Source of the DNA: Rheum nobile
Taxonomy: Eukaryota > Streptophyta > Magnoliopsida > Caryophyllales > Polygonaceae
DNA: 64,000 nt
Direction: 5' to 3'
Assembly: GCA_027886185.1 (NCBI GenBank)
Contig: WOAB01000040.1
Coordinates: 7,688,001 to 7,752,000 of the forward strand
Shown piece by piece: positions 56,495 to 64,000 of the stretch; position 1 is the first letter of the stretch, and every line of letters starts with the position of its first letter. Below the pieces are notes generated by a model. The model did no database searches, was not told where the DNA came from, and saw only the letters and a program-made list of their open reading frames with translations. The translations under genes and the position numbers were made by a program.

Positions 56495-57000
56495 TACACC
56501 ATGGCGGACGCTGCCAAGGAGTCTGACTACTCCAAGCCCAGATCCGCCGCCGCCGGGAGAAACTCCTCTGATCCTCCACCATGGCGGACGCTGCCAAGGA
56601 GTCTGACGCCGCCGGGAGTCCGTGCTTCTCCAAGCCCAGATCCGCCGCCGCCGGGAGAAACTCCCCCCAAAAGAATGAGCCTCCTCCGAGCCTCCACCAT
56701 GGCCGACGCCGCCAAGGAGTCTGACGCCGCCGGGAGTCCGTGCTTCTCCAAGCCCAGATCCGCCGCCCATCTCTGCCATGCCGCCATCTCTGAGCCTCCA
56801 TCTCCGCCCGCCTTCTCTGCCCCGCCGCGTCTCCCCCCCGGCTCGTCCCCTCCTCCTTCCCCGCCGTCCACCTCCCTCCACTGTCCCCCCGCCGCCGCCT
56901 TCCTCCTCTTCGCCCTCCATCTCTGCCCCGCCACCGCCCTCCTCTCCGCCCTCCATCTCGGCCCCTGTCCCCCGCAGTTCTTACTTTTGTTTTAATTTGC
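56495..57000 (+). repeat. GC-rich repeated exon-like segment
   Basis: ATGGCGGACGCTGCCAAGGA-type blocks repeat at about 56501, 56581 and 56699, with CCAGATCCGCCGCCGCCGGG between them. A 164-residue plus ORF (56501-56995) spans it and is proline/serine-rich with no known domain. It could be a captured 5' exon or the GC-rich leader of a retroposon. I do not call it a gene. Confidence 0.4.
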
Positions 57001-57438
57001 TTTTTTCTGTTTTTGTTTATTTTGTTTTGTTTTTGAGTGTGTTTGCAAGCTTGTGTGCTGCTGTACTACTTTGCTTCTGTTGAGCTGATTAGTGTGTAGA
57101 TCGAGTTGTTCCAGTTGTGGTCGTGGTGGTGTTGAGGCTCCTGAAGATCCAAACGGCAACGTCAGGGTGGTCGAGACTCATGAAGATCCCTCATCATGAG
57201 TGGGGACAACGTCATGGCTGTCCATTCAACATTTTCCAGGATTGTTTTCCTGTTTGACCCGTCGTCTGGTGGTGGACTCACTTCTCTCACTAGTCTTGTA
57301 GCTCGCTTTTGCTTTGTTGTATTTTCATTTGCTTGTCTTTGTTGTAACTAACTGGTTTTCCAGTTGCCGATTTATCGGCCTCTCGAGTGGTCCAATTTTT
57401 TGTCGGTTACTCGAATTTTTACCCTTATCAAAAAAAAA
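57001..57438 (+). other. Retroposon-like 3' region ending in an A tract
   Basis: T-rich untranslated-like sequence that ends in ACCCTTATCAAAAAAAAA at about 57421-57438, as plant LINE or SINE 3' ends often do. No target-site duplication was found. Confidence 0.35.
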
Positions 57439-58073
57439 TGTTTCCACAAATAACTGAAATTCAATTTCTAAAAATATTATTTTTATTGTTTATATTTTCT
57501 TCATCTTCCTCCTATGTCAAATCTATTTTCACACAATCACACAGATGTCAACAAACCCCTGCTAATTTTGGTCAATCCAACTATCCAAATTTAATTACTC
57601 TCCCCAATTGGAAAACTCTTTATATGATTTTTTCTCCTACCCTCTTACGATATCTAATCAAACAAGAAAAGGCCAAATTTGGAAGGTTTTGTTCTTCAAA
57701 TTCTGGCTCTATCCAACATGCCATGAATTTTTCACCATTGTTTACATCAATTCACAGTGCGTTGTTCACCTGGGTACCTCTTCATTTTGTTTTCTCTGCT
57801 TCCTAGAATTTTGGCAGTCTTCAAGTGCAAGCCTTGTCTTCTTATCCATCAATTCTCTATACTTAAAGATTTTTACGCCCCCAACACCAACCCATCCTGA
57901 TCCCTCTCCATCTTCCTCATTCTGTTTTCTCTTCTTCTGCAAACGATTTAATTTTTAGAATTTCTGAAACTGCATCTCAGTTCATGAGCATGGATGGTGT
58001 GAATTTCTGAAACTGCATCTCAGTTCATGAGCATGTATTAATCTGTATCTGTAAATATCTTTGTACCTTTGTA
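57439..58073. other. Spacer with a small direct repeat
   Basis: No gene recognised. A 35-bp sequence beginning GAATTTCTGAAACTGCATCT occurs twice, at 57958 and 58001. Confidence 0.5.
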
Positions 58074-58210
58074 GACGCTTTGAGGATGTTCGAGCAAAGA
58101 CAATGGTCCAAGTCCGTCTTAAATAGGATGAAGAACCAGATAAAGTCGAAAAGAGTCCCGATCGGGGCGACGGCAAGTCGACTTCCGATCATCGACGAGA
58201 CAAGAGGCAT
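58074..58210 (+). pseudogene. Short Tat-type gag fragment
   Basis: In the + frame this reads RRFEDVRAKTMVQVRLK, stop, then DEEP. It aligns with CRSFEDVQAKTMAEVCLE, stop, DREK of element B near 27268, and continues into an R/D-rich stretch (HRRDKRHQPY against NRRDRRHHPY). About 135 bp of a Tat gag are isolated here with no LTR nearby. The shared in-frame stop suggests both come from an already degenerate lineage or that the stop is a normal frame boundary. Confidence 0.68.
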
Positions 58211-58221
58211 CAACCTTATTA

Positions 58222-58996
58222 CTAATCATATCTGACTTGAGAAAATAGGATCAAATCATCAACGAAGACAAGATGAGATAAACTCATACCGTACTTGGAA
58301 AGGCAAATTGGTCTCCATGCTCCAATAGTAATATCTTCTTCAATAATATGACCGTTCCATGCATAACATAAACAAATATGGTAATAATGGGTTACGCCCC
58401 GAGAAAGAGAGAATATGTCACCCATCTCACCATTCCAGAGGATCCTCATACTATAAGAGGAGACACATTCCATGATTATATGCGTTAAAGTTGAAGGGGG
58501 TCTAATATAAGCTCTTGCAGTATGTCGCGAATAAATGCCCAACGTACGTACTTGATCGTAAGCTTTTAATTCCAAGATCAATCGCCATGAAGTGTGCGCT
58601 AGTTTTCGCTCTCATGGCTTCTTGTGTTATCACTATGCCAGCATTGGCGCCACCAGTATAGGCTTCATCCTAGACACAGTAGCCTTAGTTGTGATCTTGA
58701 ATGTGACATTACACAAGCTAATGTGTCTTAGCTGGTTAACGGTTTCAAGGTTCTCCATTTTGGGGATGAGTACAATTATTGTTTCATTCATGGATGTCGT
58801 AACTCCATTAGCACCTAGAATATACAACACTGCTTCTTTCACCTCTCAGCGAACAACGTCGCAGTTACGTCCACTGACAGAATGGCATGGTATCCGTCAG
58901 TACCGGGTGCTTTCAATCCACCCATATTATATATTCACCGCATCCTTGATCTCAATAGTGGTGAAGGGGTGGCAAAGATCATCAAGCCTAGATTAG
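58222..58996 (-). pseudogene. LINE (L1-type) reverse transcriptase fragment, left part
   Basis: In minus frames with breaks: HPFTTIEIKDAV near 58955, ETIIVLIPKMEN then LRHISLCNVTFKI near 58690-58780, a GD-type region near 58430 and the palm motif LSHLVFVDDLILFSQ near 58240. The order is that of plant L1 reverse transcriptases. It stops just after the palm motif at 58222, where Tat gag DNA of the opposite strand begins. Interrupted at 58997-59001 by copia element G and continued at 63941. Confidence 0.82.
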
Positions 58997-59001
58997 GATA
59001 T

Positions 59002-59245
59002 TATTCGACGAAGGATCGTGACTCAATCAAGATCTTCCATTGAAGAATTAGAAAGGAAGAGAAGGAGAATTTTTACTTCTGTATTGATAGACAAAAGCTT
59101 ACAAAACAGAGAAGCTGAGAATGAACTTATATATAGCTAAGAGCCAACTTGCTAAACAAGTCAGCTAACCAACATAACCGGTTGCTCAACAGTGACAACA
59201 TAACAAACTAAAATAATGTGCCACGTAGGATAGCTAACTCCAATA
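59002..59245 (-). repeat. 3' LTR of copia element G
   Basis: 244 bp. On the minus strand the polypurine tract GAGGGGAGGG precedes TATTGGAGTTAGC. It ends TCGAATA next to the duplication GATAT. Confidence 0.94.
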
Positions 59246-59253
59246 CCCTCCCC

Positions 59254-62200
59254 TCAAGTTGGAAGCTCACATAGACCCAACTTGACAGAGAAAAACTCAT
59301 GAGCCTGCTTACCCAAGGCCTTTGTCATGACATCTGCAATCTGCAGACTAGTGTGAATATAAGCAGTTCGGATGAACCCAGATTGAACCTTCTCTCGGAT
59401 GAAATGAGCATCAATCTCTAGGTGCTTGGTTCTCTCATGTCGACATGGGTTGGCAGCGATCTGCTGAGCAGCTTTATTGTCACAGAAGAGTGTGAGAGGA
59501 AGAGGAACACCAACTGAGAGATCTCCCAAGATGAAACTAGTCCAAACAAGCTCAGCAGCAGTGTAGGCCATACTCCTATACTCTGCCTCAGTAGAAGACC
59601 GACTGACTGTGGCTTGTTTCTTGGTCTTCCAAGATACCAAAGAATGACCAAGATATACACAATACCCTGATAAAGACTTGCGTGTGGATAAACAAGCTCC
59701 CCAGTCTACATCGGTAAACCCAGTAATCTTAAGATCTTGTTGCATAGGATAAAACAAAGCTTTGCTAATGGAACCTTGAAGATATCTAAGAACATGTAGA
59801 ATGGCCTGAAAATGGGGCTCACGAGGTTGACTAACAAACTGAGACAAGTGTTGAACTGCATACGAAATATCAGGGCGAGTAAGAGATAAGTAGAGTAGTC
59901 GACCAACCAATCTCCTGTATAACTCTCCATCAGTCAACAATTTACCTTCTGTGAGTTGTAATTTCAAACCGGTGGGTAAGGGGGTAGCAACAGGTTTAGC
60001 TTGAGACATCTGTGCATCATTCAAAGTGTCTCTGATGTACTTTTGCTGAGTTAGAAAAGTCCCATGTGCACCACGAAAAATTTCCATCCCAAGGAAATAT
60101 CTTGCACTCCCTAGATCCTTTATAGTGAAAGCCTGATGTAGAGCAACCTTTACTCTCTGAATTCCCTTAATATCATCACCAGTGATAAGAATATCATCTA
60201 CATAAACCAAGACAATTAAGAAAGACTTTGTTTCACTCCTAACAAAGAGTGAATAATCATTGACTGATTGAACAAATCCCAACTTCACCAGGAAAGTAGA
60301 TAACTCTAAGTTCCATTGTCTGGAGGCTTGTTTAAGCCCATAGAGTGATCTCTTCAATTGACAGACCTCACCAGGATTTCCCTTGTGGTACCCCTCTGGT
60401 ATCTGCATATAGATATCCTCTTCCAAATACCCATGCAAAAATGCATTATTTACATCTAATTGATGTAAGGGCCATGCTTTGGCAGTAGCTATAGCTAAAA
60501 CAATCCTCACAGTAGGCATCTTGGCGACAAGACTGAATGTATGCTTGTAGTCCTTTCCTAGTTTCTGATTGTAACCCTTTACAACAAATCTTGCCTTGTG
60601 TCTTTCAATGGTTCCATTAGGCTTGAACTTAACCTTGAATACCCATTTCGACCCAATGGCTTTATGTCCTTCAGGTAAAGGTGTGAGCACCCAAGTCCTA
60701 TTAGACTCTAAGGCTTCTAACTCCTTGGCCATTGCCATTTCCCATTCAGGAACTCCTTGAGCATCTCTGTAAGAAACTGGTTCAGTAGTGGACAACACTT
60801 TAGACAAAGAAGCACAAAAATGATCAAAATCTGCCACATGATCATTGGTGCTCTTAACTGCCATCACATAGTCGGAAGTCCATCGAGGAACTCTCATTTC
60901 TCTCTGAGGTCGAATCTCTGAAGGGAGAGGTGAAGATGTGACATATTCTTGCTCTGGCGATCCTGAATCAACTACTGTATCAGCAGAAACTGGAGAACTT
61001 GACAAAGGTGTAACATCAGAAATAGAAGGGACAGCATCATTTGGAGCAGATGTACTTCTGAATTCAGGCTGCCTCAATTCTATATTGAACTCATCAACCA
61101 AAGGATCAGACTGTGACTGCTGCTGTGACTGTGTAGTTTCAACAGAAATTGTTCTCTGAAGCTCATCATTATCTTTGTAAGGAAATTTATCCTCACAAAA
61201 TGTGACATCCCTGCTACAACAGATCATTTCCCTTTCCAGATCATACACCTTATAACCCTTTTGATTGATTGGATAGCCTAGCAGAATACATCTCCTAGCT
61301 CGAGGATCAAACTTGTCTCTTCCTCTTTTGATGGTAGCTATGTAACATAAACACCCAATAACTCGCAAGTTGTCATAAGTTTGTGATCTTTTAAACAACA
61401 TTTCAAAAGGTGTCTTCCAACCTATATTAACCAATGGCATCTTGTTAATCAGATATGTGGCTGCAAGTACACATTCTCCCCAGAATTGCTTGGGTAACCC
61501 AGCATGAAAACTCAAAGACCGAGCTATATCAAGGAGGTGCCTGTGTTTCCTTTCAACAATGCCATTTTGTTGAGGAGTGTATGCCATTGTTCTCTGATGT
61601 ATGATCCCATGACTGGACAAAAACTTTTTGCAATCATCATTGACCAATTCGGATCCATTATCTGACCTAATGATCTTGGGAGTTTTCCCAAATTGTGTTC
61701 TGACCATTGCAACAAAATTCTTCACAATGTCAACAACCTGATGCTTACTATGCAGTAAATATATCCATGTAGCCCTGCTCATATCATCCACAATGGTGAA
61801 GAAAAATCGCTCTCCATTAATACTAGGAATAGAAAATGGTCCCCAGACATCCATATGCAGTAAATCAAAAATGTCTATAGATCTGTGTTCACTTAAATGC
61901 AAAGGCAATCTATGAAATTTTGCCAACTTACAAGTGTCACAAAAAACATCTCCTAAAGAAGAATGTTCAAGACCAGGCACATGATTCAGTCTAGAAAATG
62001 AAATGTGACCTAATCTATGATGCAACAAATGCATTTCCTTATCACTATTGGCTGTGCAGCAAGCCTTCTTAGTCCTTTCCTCTGCAGCTATCTGAACGTC
62101 CATCTTGTATAATCCACCACAAGCCTTTCCCACTGCCATTACAGCCTTACTCAAAAGGTCCTGTAATATACAAGATTTCTCATCAAACCAAGAAAATAAC

Positions 62201-62745
62201 CCCTTCTGTTTGACAACCTTGCTAACTGATAATAGATTGAATTTGAAATCAGGCACATAAAGCACATCATCAATCACAAAGTTCTGACTCAGCATAGCTC
62301 TACCTGACTGTTCAACCTTTTTAACACTTCCATCTGGCAGTCTAACTAACACAGGAATGCTCAAAGTTTTCATCTCAAATAAGCAATCAGCAAAAGGACT
62401 CATGTGATCAGTGGCCCCTGTGTCGACTATCCACTCATACTTGTGTGAAACTGAAGCAACAAGATTGAGATAGGATATACCTGCATAGTTCACTGAGGAT
62501 GAAGGTGCAATTCCCTTTCCTTTGTGCATCCGCATCATCTCTTGATACATTGCATGTATGAAAGCTGGATCAATGTTTGGATACTTGTCACTGGCACCAT
62601 TATCTGTTCCCAGAGGTGTTTCCTGACTACACTTCTCTTGATTAACTGATGCAGCCATCTTGGAGTTCTTTTTGTTCCTCTTTCCCTTGTACCAATCAGG
62701 GTAACCAATAACTTCGAAACACATGTCTGAAGTATGGCCATCCAT
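59254..62745 (-). CDS. pol: Pol of copia element G (protease-integrase-RT-RNase H), open
   Basis: 1163 residues open from the ATG at 62745, which is internal; the real frame begins upstream inside the zinc knuckle (HCTVCNMDGHTSDMC). Protease: IVDTGATDHMS near residue 110. Pre-integrase HHRLGHISFSRLNH and CDTCKLAKFH follow. Integrase core: HMDVWGPF, RSDNGSELV and QNGIVERKHRH (D, D, E). RT: LHQLDVNNAFLHGYL and VLVYVDDILITGDD. RNase H: GFTDVDWGACLSTRKS, SSTEAEYRSM, LFCDNKAAQQIA and DVMTKALG near the end. All catalytic motifs are present and no stop interrupts it. Gag is in a different frame (see 62778-63575). Confidence 0.95.
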   Translation of the reverse strand: MDGHTSDMCFEVIGYPDWYKGKRNKKNSKMAASVNQEKCSQETPLGTDNGASDKYPNIDPAFIHAMYQEMMRMHKGKGIAPSSSVNYAGISYLNLVASVSHKYEWIVDTGATDHMSPFADCLFEMKTLSIPVLVRLPDGSVKKVEQSGRAMLSQNFVIDDVLYVPDFKFNLLSVSKVVKQKGLFSWFDEKSCILQDLLSKAVMAVGKACGGLYKMDVQIAAEERTKKACCTANSDKEMHLLHHRLGHISFSRLNHVPGLEHSSLGDVFCDTCKLAKFHRLPLHLSEHRSIDIFDLLHMDVWGPFSIPSINGERFFFTIVDDMSRATWIYLLHSKHQVVDIVKNFVAMVRTQFGKTPKIIRSDNGSELVNDDCKKFLSSHGIIHQRTMAYTPQQNGIVERKHRHLLDIARSLSFHAGLPKQFWGECVLAATYLINKMPLVNIGWKTPFEMLFKRSQTYDNLRVIGCLCYIATIKRGRDKFDPRARRCILLGYPINQKGYKVYDLEREMICCSRDVTFCEDKFPYKDNDELQRTISVETTQSQQQSQSDPLVDEFNIELRQPEFRSTSAPNDAVPSISDVTPLSSSPVSADTVVDSGSPEQEYVTSSPLPSEIRPQREMRVPRWTSDYVMAVKSTNDHVADFDHFCASLSKVLSTTEPVSYRDAQGVPEWEMAMAKELEALESNRTWVLTPLPEGHKAIGSKWVFKVKFKPNGTIERHKARFVVKGYNQKLGKDYKHTFSLVAKMPTVRIVLAIATAKAWPLHQLDVNNAFLHGYLEEDIYMQIPEGYHKGNPGEVCQLKRSLYGLKQASRQWNLELSTFLVKLGFVQSVNDYSLFVRSETKSFLIVLVYVDDILITGDDIKGIQRVKVALHQAFTIKDLGSARYFLGMEIFRGAHGTFLTQQKYIRDTLNDAQMSQAKPVATPLPTGLKLQLTEGKLLTDGELYRRLVGRLLYLSLTRPDISYAVQHLSQFVSQPREPHFQAILHVLRYLQGSISKALFYPMQQDLKITGFTDVDWGACLSTRKSLSGYCVYLGHSLVSWKTKKQATVSRSSTEAEYRSMAYTAAELVWTSFILGDLSVGVPLPLTLFCDNKAAQQIAANPCRHERTKHLEIDAHFIREKVQSGFIRTAYIHTSLQIADVMTKALGKQAHEFFSVKLGLCELPT

Positions 62746-62777
62746 ATTGCAAACCGTACAATGTTTCTTTTCTCCAT

Positions 62778-63575
62778 TCAGGTTCTTTTTTCCCTCTTTC
62801 CGCGAGATGAACTGTCTTGTGATCCTACCATGAAGGCTGCAGGTTCAGGTACTGTGTGAGAGATTTGTTTCTTCCTTTCAACTTGAAGAACCAGATAATA
62901 TGCTCGATTGAGCGTAGGAATAGGATCCATGGCCAAGATCTGACTCTTAATTGGATCAAATTCTGGATTAAGGTTCACCAGAAAATGAAGAAGTCTGTCT
63001 TGGTTCTCCAATTCAAGAACTCTCTCAATCACTTTGCACGTACACTTCACAAGATTACCACAACAGCATGAAGGAATAGCATTGAGAACCTGTAGTTCAT
63101 CCCAGCAGCGTTTCAACTTTGTGTAATAGCTTGTTACAGACAAGCTCCCTTGGACGATCTTCATCAATTCTTGTTTCAGTTGAAAGAGCACCGGCGCATT
63201 ACTTTGATTGTAACGATCCGCAATTTCTGTCCACAAATCCTTAGCAGTGTTCATCAAGATGAACGAATTGGACAGTTCCGGCACCATTGAATTCAGAATC
63301 CAACACGCGACCATCTCGTCACAGCGAATCCACCTCGGTAGATCCTTGGATTCCGGTTCTGGTTTCTGTACTAATCCATCAATGAAACCTAGTTTCATTT
63401 TCGCTCCCAAAGCCCTGCGTATTTGTCTGCTCCAAGTCACAAAGTTCATCCCGTCAAATAACATTTGTGTTATCTGTGCATTCGGATTCTCCGAGCTTGA
63501 AATGGACAAAGGATCATTGGAGTTCATCGCTCCTAGTTGCAGAAGTTGCTCGTTCGCCATAGCTCTCGATCTCAA
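62778..63575 (-). CDS. gag: Gag of copia element G
   Basis: 265 residues. The likely start is the ATG at 63575, or an internal ATG a few codons later (MANEQLLQ). It contains typical copia gag (UBN2-like) sequence: FDGMNFVTWSRQIRRALGAK near residue 40 and DLWTEIADRYNQSNAPVLFQ near 110. LLHFLVNLNPEFDPIKSQIL follows near 195. It ends at a TGA just after an AAAAAA run near 62790; the pol frame lies one base back from there and contains the zinc knuckle. A single indel in the A run, or a -1 ribosomal shift, separates the two. Confidence 0.92.
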   Translation of the reverse strand: MRSRAMANEQLLQLGAMNSNDPLSISSSENPNAQITQMLFDGMNFVTWSRQIRRALGAKMKLGFIDGLVQKPEPESKDLPRWIRCDEMVACWILNSMVPELSNSFILMNTAKDLWTEIADRYNQSNAPVLFQLKQELMKIVQGSLSVTSYYTKLKRCWDELQVLNAIPSCCCGNLVKCTCKVIERVLELENQDRLLHFLVNLNPEFDPIKSQILAMDPIPTLNRAYYLVLQVERKKQISHTVPEPAAFMVGSQDSSSRGKREKRT

Positions 63576-63668
63576 GCTTCGTGAATTTCGCCTTCTTCAT
63601 TGTCAATTGCAAAGAAGAATCAGAAGATAAGAAATCTACCTCTCTCTCACTCGATTGAGCCTACACAA

Positions 63669-63680
63669 GCTCTGATACCA
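63669..63680 (-). other. Primer-binding site of copia element G
   Basis: Minus-strand TGGTATCAGAGC (initiator tRNA-Met type) abuts the LTR end. Confidence 0.92.
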
Positions 63681-63935
63681 TATTCGACGAAGGATCGTGA
63701 CTCAATCAAGATCTTCCATTGAAGAATTAGAAGGAAGAGAAGGAGAATTTTTACTTCTGTATTGATAGACAAAAGCTTACAAAACAGAGAAGCTGAGAAT
63801 GAACTTATATACAGCTAAGAGGACAGCTAAGAGCCAACTTGCTAAACAAGTCAGCTAACCAACATAACCGGTTGCTCAACAGTGACAACATAACAAACTA
63901 AAATAATGTGCCACATAGGATAGCTAACTCCAATA
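63681..63935 (-). repeat. 5' LTR of copia element G
   Basis: 255 bp; differs from 59002-59245 mainly by a 12-bp tandem duplication (AGCTAAGAGGAC) near 63820. Confidence 0.94.
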
Positions 63936-63940
63936 GATAT

Positions 63941-64000
63941 CACTGGAAATCGACCCCTAAGAGTATCGATCAAAGGGGCCGGCCCTTAGCATCAGAGTAC
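63941..64000 (-). pseudogene. LINE reverse transcriptase, upstream part cut by the window end
   Basis: On the minus strand it reads LIDTLRGRFPVISLS-like sequence, which continues in the frame of 58990 (RLDDLCHPFTTIEIKDAV) once element G and one GATAT are removed. The LINE continues beyond the window. Confidence 0.62.

Larger units (their letters stand above)
59002..63935 (-). mobile_element. Young copia element G inserted in the LINE
   Basis: 4934 bp with 244-bp and 255-bp LTRs, flanked by the 5-bp duplication GATAT (58997-59001 and 63936-63940). It has PBS, gag and a long pol ORF and a polypurine tract. LTRs differ by about two substitutions and two indels, one being a 12-bp tandem duplication, which implies recent insertion. 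LTRs start TATTGGAGTTAG and end TCGAATA, so termini are TA...TA rather than TG...CA. Confidence 0.95.

Noticed and set aside
56472..56956. Minus-strand ORFs rich in G, R and E opposite the GC-rich block
   Set aside because: Reverse-complement reading of repeated proline codons; no conserved domain.

Overview
This window is repeat-rich nuclear DNA from a flowering plant, most likely a eudicot. I find no intact host gene. Nearly everything recognisable is transposable-element DNA: Ty3/gypsy (Tekay/Del-type chromoviruses and Tat-type elements), Ty1/copia, CACTA, Mutator-like, a possible Helitron and a LINE. Plant-style primer-binding sites, TATA-containing LTRs, captured plant gene fragments and AAACCCTA-type repeats all support a plant source. 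The species cannot be named from the sequence.

Layout. 1-7331 is a decayed + strand Tekay-type element with its 3' LTR; the 5' LTR lies outside the window. 7332-8583 is unrecognised. 8584-13574 is a second Tekay-type element on the minus strand, with 5' LTR, PBS, gag, protease and RT, truncated before RNase H. 13575-14308 is a third, partial LTR of the same kind. 14309-17712 is AT-rich spacer holding a Helitron-like element and an 884-bp Pack-MULE-like element.

17718-44829 can be read as one nested structure. An outer minus-strand, apparently non-autonomous LTR element has 391/390-bp LTRs, TSD GTTTC and a 237-bp tandem array in its interior. A 16.8-kb Tat-type element (19867-36712, TSD GCTCC) inserted into that array without changing its phase. 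This Tat element was hit in turn by a smaller relative (25456-29665, TSD ACGAA), which itself carries a Tekay LTR fragment, and by a Tekay-type insertion now reduced to a solo LTR (30373-33194, TSD CTTCT) inside its RT. A CACTA element (37890-43383, TSD TAG) also sits in the outer element. The Tat element carries a spliced antisense gene (20808-22718) between integrase and 3' LTR.

45130-56437 is a decayed copia element split by a 6.6-kb Mutator-like element (47687-54305). That inner element holds duplicated fragments of an armadillo-repeat-type plant gene, a FAR1/MULE-type zinc-finger tail and several tandem arrays. 56438-58221 is mosaic sequence. A minus-strand LINE reverse transcriptase (58222 to the window end) is interrupted by a young, nearly intact copia element (59002-63935, TSD GATAT) with unusual TA...TA LTR ends.

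The window therefore records an insertion order that can be read from target-site duplications and from coding frames resuming on both sides of each insertion. All coordinates and motif readings are by eye; no database search was possible.
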